Under the pieces are notes generated by a model, which saw nothing but the letters and a program-made list of their open reading frames with translations, was not told where the DNA came from and made no database searches. A DNA stretch of 64,000 nt from Pelobates cultripes (lineage: Eukaryota; Chordata; Amphibia; Anura; Pelobatidae): NCBI GenBank assembly GCA_933207985.1, contig OW240913.1, forward strand, positions 263,615,112-263,679,111, written 5' to 3'. Below are positions 56,703 to 64,000 of this stretch, one piece after another (the first letter of the stretch is position 1; each line of letters starts with the position of its first letter). Made by a program: the position numbers and the translations under genes.

Positions 56703-57761
56703 TGTAACGGATCACCAGGCAACCCGACTGGGTACCTCCGTTAAAAGATGCTTCTAGCGTTTCCTGAGGACTCCAAGCACTCTGGCAGACACCACAATCA
56801 CCGAACCGGAGAAGCATATGAGTACTTTTAAGCACATGAATGTTGTATACAGCCGAATAGGAAAAACCATGCGAATAGGTTTACACTCCTAGCAGTCAAA
56901 CTGGAACAGCATACAATAAATCCTCCCCCAATAATGAGACGACACTTCACTTTGAGGGTTAAGCAGGAACTGCACTGTAATGGCCACACACTGGCTTTTA
57001 TGCAAGTCCCCATGCAAGGGGACATCCCACAGGGTGGGACACAGTACAACCAATCATTTACAGGAGAACCGTAAAACACACCCAGCACAAACATACATCC
57101 CTCCCCTCTGCCTGTGATATAATTACTGAACACAATGGGTTAATGTAATTTATCACAGGCAGGAAAAATACACTTTTTATACATACACTGTAACTTTAAA
57201 AATATGCATCATGTTCACATAAAACATACATATTCAGAATCAGCATACTTTAAATATAAACATAACCAAAATTCAGCCAATTCCATCCAGGGGTTAAAAA
57301 GTTAAGGGAAAGTCCTATTTGACCAAATGAAGCATGGCTTTTCTGCCCAAAACCAGTTCCACAGAGTCTTCTATCCTGGAGATAATTGGGAAGTAATCAA
57401 TTATCTCCAAGGACAGAGGCAAAACTCCATTAGCCACATGGCAGACAAAGGACAATAAAAGACATAAAAATACATACTGTTACATTTATCACATAGAACA
57501 TACACATTCTACCTATCCCTAGATAGCTTAGATCTGAGCGCACATTATTACTGGATGGTGCTCAGATCACATACATATAGTTCAATCGCCATGGAGCCAA
57601 AGACTTTCATACAGTCTTTCAGTATAGCTATCTGGGGTAGCATGGCTTTAACAGTCCACAGAAAGGCACGGATAAACCTTTCTGCAGGTAAAATAAAAGT
57701 TTAAAATGCAGGACCATAGTCTAAAGGGAGCAGGCGAGCAACCAGGCCTCTCCAGTGGACA
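56703..57761 (-). mobile_element. Gypsy-type solo LTR D inside the LINE endonuclease
   Basis: Plus-strand ends TGTAACGGATCACC and CCAGTGGACA, 1,059 bp; flanks GTGCC (56698-56702) and GTGGC (57762-57766), a 5-bp duplication with one change. On the minus strand: GATGGCGATTGAAC-like sequence shared with solo LTR A, GCATAAAAGCCAGTGTG (TATA region, about 56989-57005), and TTATTGGGGGAGGATTTATT. It disrupts the endonuclease between its GDFN and DH motifs. Confidence 0.85.
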
Positions 57762-57766
57762 GTGGC

Positions 57767-58330
57767 GAGGTTGGTTCCGCCACAGTGCCCTCCAGACGTT
57801 TATTAGCACAGTGTTCTGTAGAAACATATGGACCAACTTGTCTTGGCTCCCCCTGCCCTGGAGTAGTAATTGTCCCCTGCGAAAGCTTCCGTCGATGACA
57901 GGACATTGCACAGCATTAAAATCCCCACCCATTAGGATCATACCATGTGGTAAGGCCCGGATTTAGCTGTCAAAGTATCCCAAAAGTCTGCCTCGGGAGC
58001 ATTAGGGGCATAAATATTGATTAAGGGGATCAAGTGGGAGTACATGGTGCCAGACAGCATCACATATCTGCCCTCTGGGTCCAAATCAGTACTAGTTAGG
58101 CAGAATGGACATTTATTTTGTAGCAGGATAGCTACCCCGTTAATTTTCCGTAGGGATCTAGCTTTGTTAGCTACCCGATATGAGTGATCCCTCAGTGGTA
58201 TGCCTGCTCATGGGGAGGTGTGTTTCCTGGAGAAAGGCTATGTCTGAATTCAACCGTTTCAACTCCCAAAAACTTAAGGAGTCTCTTCCTAGGGCCGTTT
58301 AAACCTTTAATGTTCAATGATGTAATCTGT
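57767..58330 (-). pseudogene. LINE endonuclease, N-terminal part
   Basis: SLNIKGLNGPRKRLLKFL near 58320, stops, then ILMGGDFNAVQCPVIDGSF (GDFN) near 57930 and VLINVWRALWRN before the LTR. L1-type AP endonuclease layout, broken by at least five stops. Confidence 0.78.
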
Positions 58331-60009
58331 AAGGTCATTGTAGTTGATAAGTCAAAAAGCTTATGTCGGCTTCCAATTTAAGGGCTCTTAAAGTCACCAC
58401 TGTCTCCCAGCATCTGGGTCCCCCCACCAAACCCCCACCCACCGATCTCCCACAGCGACCAGAAAAGAAGAAAGGAAAGGAAAGGAAGTAAAAAGAAAGA
58501 AAAGAGAGGTAGCACAAACCAGCCAAGCCAGTCATCTGGGCTTACCAATCACCAGACCTCTATGGGGTGCATGAGTCAGTACCTCCAGCCTCGAGTTATC
58601 ATGCGGGAGATTCTGATCCATAGATCGAGACAGAACCACATATCCCACCATAACCGTCTATACCAACTTTAGAACACCCTCTTTGCGGGGTCCCCGGGGA
58701 AGACCCATCCTTATCCAGACATGATCCCATCCAGAGGGGGGGGCATTGACATTAAGGAGGACTGAGGGATAAATTCCAGCCCTCAGCCTGGCACTATCTA
58801 TACCACCTGTGGAAGTACTAGTGTATAGGGGACCCCAGAACACCGTAAGCCTGAGTCCTAACCAACTAAGTCGTTACCAATATCTGCATTACCTTTCCAG
58901 ACTTACATTTCAGGTCTAACAGGAATTAAAAGGAATTTCACCCCTGTAAAAATGTACTGCTTAAAAATAGTGAATCGGCTGAGAAAAACATTAATAAGTG
59001 CTCTCAACACTTTGTATGAGACTATGCCCTGTTTCATTACAGAGACACTTTTGTGACATTTACAAATTAATCAAATTCCTATTCCCCTTAACCGGTCTAA
59101 CTGGGCCCTGTCAACATGCCTAGGCCCACCCCCATGCCCCCTAGTACACATCGCCCAATGCCTCGGGCGAAACATAAGACAGGTAACGGTAGTATGTCTT
59201 GTCGTGTTCCCCCCATGCACCCATGCATTAAACTTGGTTTCCCCCTTTATCCCGTATTTTTGTTTGTGTAAGTTGTATAGTGTTCCCCCTTTTTTGTGTT
59301 TTTTGTTGCTTACTTTTTGGAAATTCTAAAGAGAAATTATGTTCATATCATGAACAGTGCAATTTTTACAAAAGTTTTTTTTTGGGTCATGTTCAACATT
59401 ATTTAACATTTGTTGTTATCCTTACATATTTGCTTCCATCATACGCCTCCCCTCCGACCTAAGACGCTCTCCTCCTTAATGCAGTATGTGTACTGTGGGT
59501 TCAACCATACAGCCAGCAACTATAACATAAACAGAACATGGGTCAGAAACCTCAAAAACTAAAAACAATTAGAAACATAAGCGGTGATAGGCCTGTCCCC
59601 CTCCAACAACAAACAAACTGAACCCCCCCCTCGGTACTTCTGAGTGAGAGACCCCTTTTTTAAGCCCGTTGGAATGTCTCGCCCTTGGGAGGGGCTCCAG
59701 GAGGCCAAGGCCCGTCAGGTAGTAGCCAAGACCCGGACCTATCATGAGTAAAAACGCCAAATACAACTTCAGTAGAGGGGACATTAATGCCAGATACGCA
59801 TCCCGAGGATCAGAGGGCATACAACCCTAGCTGAATAAATGATGCTCATACCTCAACCTTGAGGGAGCCAGCCAGGAACAAAAATTGACCTCCATCAAAC
59901 CCACCCCACCCAAAGGCCTCTCCAGTCACCACCTTACAAAGAGAGAGAGTCCCCTCCATGCCCCTCTAACTTCACTAGGGATCTCGCCCGCTCCAGCATG
60001 GTTTCTCCA
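58331..60009. other. LINE inter-ORF region, unassigned
   Basis: About 1.7 kb between ORF1 and ORF2, longer than usual for L1, so something else may be inserted. I recognised no terminal repeat or domain. Purine-rich 58455-58510. The 83-codon minus-strand frame at 59569-59820 has no recognisable domain. Confidence 0.4.
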
Positions 60010-60641
60010 ATCATTCTCCGGCCTGGAACCACTCTCTTTGCAGCAGTGATATACTGGTGGCTTCAGCTCCGGTGGATGGAAGGGTGTTCGGCACTTGGAT
60101 CCCTAAGGCACCGAGAAAAGACGCAGCATCTCCTCCCGGCTGCAAGACATGCGGGTAGCCATCTTTAACCCCTTAAGGACACATGAAATGTGTGACTTGT
60201 CATGATTCCCTTTTATTCCAGAAGTTTGGTCCTTAAGGGGTTAAAGACAAGCAATTTGAATGGATAGCCCAAGGCATACTTTACGTCAGCCTGGCGAAGA
60301 ACCTACGTTATCGGCTTCCATTCCCACCATTGCTGCAACATGAGGGGTGTCAGGTCCTGATATAACGACAGAGCTGCACCCTCATGAATGATGGGGGCTT
60401 CCCATGCCCTCTGCATCACCGCTTCTCTCAATGGGAAATGCAGGAACCTCACAATGACATCCTTTGGAGCGTTCTGCTGCTGCCTTCTGTCTCGGAGCGC
60501 TTGGTGAGCCCTCTCCACATGCCACAGGTCCTGCGGGATTCCCAGCGCCAAGTCAGCAGCTTGAACCTGGGCCAACAGGTAATTTATCGCCCCTTGGTCC
60601 AGTTTTTTCTTATGGTGTTTCTTGGCGGGACGTTTCTTCAT
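60010..60641 (-). pseudogene. LINE ORF1, C-terminal half, split by a MITE
   Basis: The minus-strand frame 60641-60303 shows a basic start (MKKRPAKKHHKKKLDQ), then VERAHQALRDRRQQQNAPKD, DVIVRFLHFPLREAVM and SLYQDLTPLMLQQWWEWKPI, the RRM and C-terminal domain order of L1 ORF1. After the 72-bp MITE (60169-60240) the tail YPHVLQPGGDAASFLGALGI continues near 60150-60100. The start is uncertain; the coiled coil expected upstream is not seen. Confidence 0.75.
60169..60240. mobile_element. 72-bp piggyBac-type palindromic MITE, second copy
   Basis: CCCCTTAAGGAC and GTCCTTAAGGGG with TTAA at 60165-60168 and 60241-60244. The same length as 28309-28380 and its reverse complement, with a few changes. Confidence 0.92.
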
Positions 60642-60768
60642 TATTGGGGAAAATGTTTACTTAGTTGATATAAAAATAATGCTTTTGTAGCTTATGGAGG
60701 TGATATTGGAGCGGAGCCTCAAGCAAGCACGTCCAGCTCGCTTCTCGGTCAGATTACACCCCCATCAT

Positions 60769-62760
60769 GTTACAAAATTTTAAATATTTTTCAGATTAAA
60801 TCATTTTAAAATTATTTTAAAATATTAAATCATTTTGAAAGTTTATCGAACAATATTATATATAGGCCTTAAAGTTAAACGAGAGAGAGACTTTGAATTA
60901 AGTATAGTCCTGTCCCCACCCTTCAATGCCACCAACAGTTATTATCCCCTTAATCATTGTAACATGATGGATAAAGTGGTCCCAAAGTCTGTCTACCATT
61001 CACAGTGATTGTAAGTAACAGTGAGGGATGTGGGCAAGTGGAAACACGGCTCCCATTCCTCAGTTTCTCCAGCTCACCTTTAAAAACAATTTAAACACTT
61101 GTTCACATTATTATTATTATAATTTATAACATTTAAAGATAATTACAGCCCACAATGGTCATTCAGTTTATCGCTTAGATATTATTCTGAGCCATTTATG
61201 TTTGCACTTACTGGAACTAAAATATACTTTTATCCCTCTGTTTTTCCTTTTTTGTCTGTAGAATATATATGCCATGCTGTAAAAAATAATTTAAAAAAAG
61301 AAAGATCGACAGAGACAGGCAGGTAGACAGACAGAAAGACATATAGATGGACATACAGCTACTTCTGTTTAACATTCATATACAACATATATTCAAATAC
61401 AAGAAATCTGTTCACTTATTTACATACATTAAATAAATGTGAGGTGTCAATTTGCAAGTGTTCCTGAATTTTTAAACATGTACTTATTAAGAAAAATAAC
61501 TATCTAACATCATAATTCATTTTGACAATTAAGCAAGCATTTTGTGTTAATACTTAAGTAAATACAATGCAAAATGTGCTAATCTCTTCAGCATGAATAT
61601 AATTAATGTTCAGACCACTCAATTCAAGAGTTATAACTCTATGACTTCATTTATTAATTACAGAAACACTGCAAAGAATATTGAGGTGCTCTTTTCTTGT
61701 TTAGAATCAGAGTCCCCCTCAATTTTATTGATAATATCAACTCAGCTAAGGCACATAGGCATGCGGTTTTGATGCTTCTCTATGAGACATTGCCTTCCAT
61801 TTTGAACGTAAATTCAAATTGAGTGAGGCAAGTAATACCCCTCCCTGTCTAATTGACATCCCAGGGAGTGTAACTAAGGACTTTTTTTTTTTTTTTTCAC
61901 TACAAATCAGTACTTTTGTAAAATAATACTTTATAAAAAAATAATACTGAAGAGATTGCTAATTAACTAGTAAAGCACACCAGGAAGCTGGAGTGCTTTA
62001 GTGTAATATAATGTCTTTTTAAAATTAAAAAGTAAGTATTACAAAAAAAACTAAAAAAAAAAATGAAAAAGGTAAATAATAAATTATAGAAAAAAAAAGT
62101 TTAAAAGTCAATATACCACTATTTCTGGATAGTTGAGTTCGAACAGGATAGTGGGTTAAAGGAATATGAAAATGTGAATGGCTAGAACAAAACCATCAAT
62201 CACTTTGGGTTGCAGCTGCGACATACAGTATATAATCCATGTTTTAAAACTGCAGATTTATTTTTCAAACAGCCTTTTGGCTGTAAGGAATATTTTTATG
62301 GCAGTCTTTTGTTGTTTTGCATATCCATGTGATATTATTTTTATTTATATATTTTATTTGAACATATTAATTTATGTGACAGGGAAATGATGTGCAAGAC
62401 AGCCAAAGCTTGCATAGTTGCTTTGGAAATTGGGAAAATAAAAAAAATATTTATATATGTACAAAAACAGGTATAGGCTCTCTCTATAATAATTCAATGG
62501 ATGGTAGCAGTAAATCTGCAAGCATTCCCAAAACCTTGTGTGAAGAACAAAATGTGACAATAATAAATGTGAAAAACCATAAAAAAAATTACACAAATAA
62601 AAACCAGTGCTTAAAATGACCTTATGGTACAATATACATATGCATACACTTATTAGGAGTTGGTGAGTAACAACTTTAAAAAACCTCAGAAAAAAATAAG
62701 AAAAAGGCATGAAAGTGTTGTAAAATATATATAAAAGACTAACTCACACTTTGCTGAGCT
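60769..62760. other. Unassigned AT-rich DNA
   Basis: It includes the inverted-repeat arm at 60821-60859. The rest has no transposon signature. 61300-61365 is a CAGACAGA-type simple repeat. The short frames at 62178-62390 and 62372-62710 have no recognisable domain. Confidence 0.45.
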
Positions 62761-62789
62761 AGGACGGTACAATCACCGTCTCAGATTGC

Positions 62790-63190
62790 TTAAGAAATGG
62801 ATCTGATTGACTCCATCCCGAAGACTCTGACATTCAGCCTTTTGTTGGCCCTTCTTGGGTCCAGTATAGGCTTCCATGTCCCTTTTCTTTTAGAACCAGA
62901 AGAGAGGTGAATATTATCCCTGGAACAGCTCTTGTTATGGGAAGAAATCACGTCTTCATCCAGAAGGCTTCTCACATATTCGTTCAGTGCTATACTTTTT
63001 GATTCATCTGTCTGAATTCTCTTGTTGGTATAGAAACCCCTGTGTCTGAAGGAAAAAAACTGCAGTCTATATCAATCTGGACGATGGATACCACCCAAGT
63101 CTCCACAATGTGACAAGCCCAACATGTCTGATCAGAAAAATAAGGCTCCAAGTACTGGAGGACAGACACAAGTTCATTGCAGAAAAGCAA
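62790..63190 (-). pseudogene. DIRS-like reverse transcriptase N-terminus
   Basis: The 62975-62790 frame reads RSLLDEDVISSHNKSCSRDN and SKRKGTWKPILDPRRANKRL, NVRVFGMESIRSI. The GTWKPILD...LN...F.MESI pattern is the conserved RT entry of DIRS elements. Upstream (63190-62990) HIVETWVVSIVQIDIDCSFF fits the preceding region. Coding is lost after about 62765. Confidence 0.7.
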
Positions 63191-64000
63191 AATGACTGCT
63201 TCATAGCTCTATTAAAACCTCAAAAGGCAGGTTTACCAACTTCCATGAGTTTACCTCTAGAGTAATCCCTGCAGGGTCAGTTACTCCATGTATCTCAGAA
63301 ATGCTGGTCAATGGAGGTTCTCTTATCTGACCATGAGGAGCTGGGATTCTTGCATCTTTAGTCCTGAGGTACAAATACCTTGCAGCCCTCAACCGCCTTT
63401 TTAATGGATTTATCCAACGCTTTCCCAAACAGCAGCTCCCCTTCAGATACAATGGTGTAGAAGGCAAACTTGGAGGATGAGTCATCATCCCAGAAACAGA
63501 ACCATAACGCTTTCCTAGCTGCTATAGATAAAGCCATTTGTTCGAGAGAATATCCTAGTTTAGGGAAGCTTCTGTGAAGAAGTCAGTTGTAACCTGAAGA
63601 CTTCAGACTGCATCTTCAATCTTGGCTCTTAATATCTCTCTCCATAGTAGCCTTTAGATCTTTAATCACACTTTTCATGGTTCTAGAAACAGCAGTGAAA
63701 GCTATAGCTGGATGACATCCTGCATCGGCAGGCGTATAAATTTGGACATGTCTGCATCAACTTTTGATCCATTGTCAAGCGGTAGCATCGTCCCAAAGGC
63801 TACCCTGGAAATTGGTGCATCCACCTGAGGTGGTGTAGTCCAGGGGTTGGAAGTACCTTCCTCCACAGGGTAAAGTGTGGCCTCTTTTTCTTACCCCTAA
63901 AGCTTCTGAATTACCTTGGAACTTCCTTTTTAAGCCATGCCCACATGTCATGTGACTGCGCAGGTATAGGTGATGCTGAAGCGGCTGCCTTCTGGAGACA
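63191..64000 (-). pseudogene. DIRS-like Gag
   Basis: In shifting frames: PPQVDAPISRVAFGTMLPLD (about 63845-63790), MALSIAARKALWF (about 63540), then DDDSSSKFAFYTIVSEGELL and FGKALDKSIKKAVEG with a LFGxxLD-like core typical of DIRS Gag proteins (about 63490-63390). The open frame 63488-63201 is in the wrong register for most of this and is not the product. Confidence 0.65.

Larger units (their letters stand above)
53095..60768 (-). mobile_element. Second L1-type LINE, 7.7 kb with an LTR insertion
   Basis: Minus strand: ORF1 (60641 to about 60010), endonuclease (58330-57767 and 56700-56237), RT (about 56236-54560), C-terminal domain (54179-53709), 3' untranslated region, and an A-rich tail (T-rich plus strand at 53093-53117). 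Solo LTR D splits the endonuclease and a 72-bp MITE splits ORF1. The exact 5' end is uncertain; flanks near 53087 (TTTTACAACTTTT) and 60769 (TGTTACAAAATTTT) are only weakly alike. Many stops and frameshifts; it is older than the L1 at 29421-44930. Confidence 0.78.
62761..64000 (-). mobile_element. DIRS-like retrotransposon, 3'-truncated, runs off the window
   Basis: The minus strand shows a DIRS-type Gag (64000-63190) followed by the start of its reverse transcriptase (to about 62765). RT stops before its catalytic core, and RNase H and tyrosine recombinase are missing. The 5' part lies beyond 64000. Multiple frameshifts and stops; inactive here. Confidence 0.72.

Noticed and set aside
62372..62710. 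112-codon frame with Phe/Tyr-rich segments
   Set aside because: AT-rich composition; no relation to the adjacent DIRS coding and no domain.

Overview
This window reads as repeat-dense, gene-free vertebrate DNA. The mix of transposon families points to an amphibian, most likely a frog (inference): Gmr1-like Ty3/gypsy elements, DIRS, L1-type and CR1-type LINEs, Tc1 relics, piggyBac families with long non-autonomous relatives, hAT MITEs, and TTAA-target MITEs with AGGACCACTATAG-like ends. No host exon, tRNA or rRNA gene could be supported on either strand. Every protein-like stretch that I can place is a transposon remnant, and nearly all of them are broken.

Layout. 1-4.6 kb: two related hAT-type non-autonomous elements in opposite orientation, each swollen by a tandem array. 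4.9-7.1 kb: a Tc1 relic with a gypsy solo LTR in its terminal repeat, cut off by a third hAT element. 8.9-10 kb: a mosaic of two different Tc1 families. 10-12 kb: an unassigned TATA-bearing repeat. 12.0-14.4 kb: a minus-strand Gmr1-like relic. 14.4-15.0 kb: a piggyBac-derived fragment. 15.0-16.2 kb: a Tc1 relic split by a retroviral LTR with a proline-type primer site. 17-21 kb: a plus-strand Gmr1-like element with gag, protease, integrase and then reverse transcriptase. 21.3-26.5 kb: mostly unassigned AT-rich DNA. 26.5-28.7 kb: a CR1-like LINE with esterase and endonuclease remnants but no RT. 29.4-44.9 kb: a near full-length minus-strand L1 dissected by four later insertions, including a 5.5-kb piggyBac with a degraded transposase and a 395-bp tandem array. 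45-49 kb: MITEs and unassigned DNA. 49.3-52.6 kb: a solo LTR and a second 2.1-kb piggyBac derivative. 53.1-60.8 kb: a second L1-type LINE, also broken by a solo LTR. 62.8 kb to the end: the 5' part of a DIRS-like element running off the window.

Nested insertions with visible target duplications (TTAA, TA, 5 bp, 8 bp) give a readable relative chronology. The most interesting items are these: the two gypsy copies place integrase before reverse transcriptase and carry a capsid segment that looks like the vertebrate SCAN domain; tandem arrays have grown at the matching place inside two hAT copies; a 395-bp array sits inside piggyBac; and strong splice-donor-like sites recur at corresponding places in several non-autonomous elements. 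I did not find a convincing previously undescribed system.
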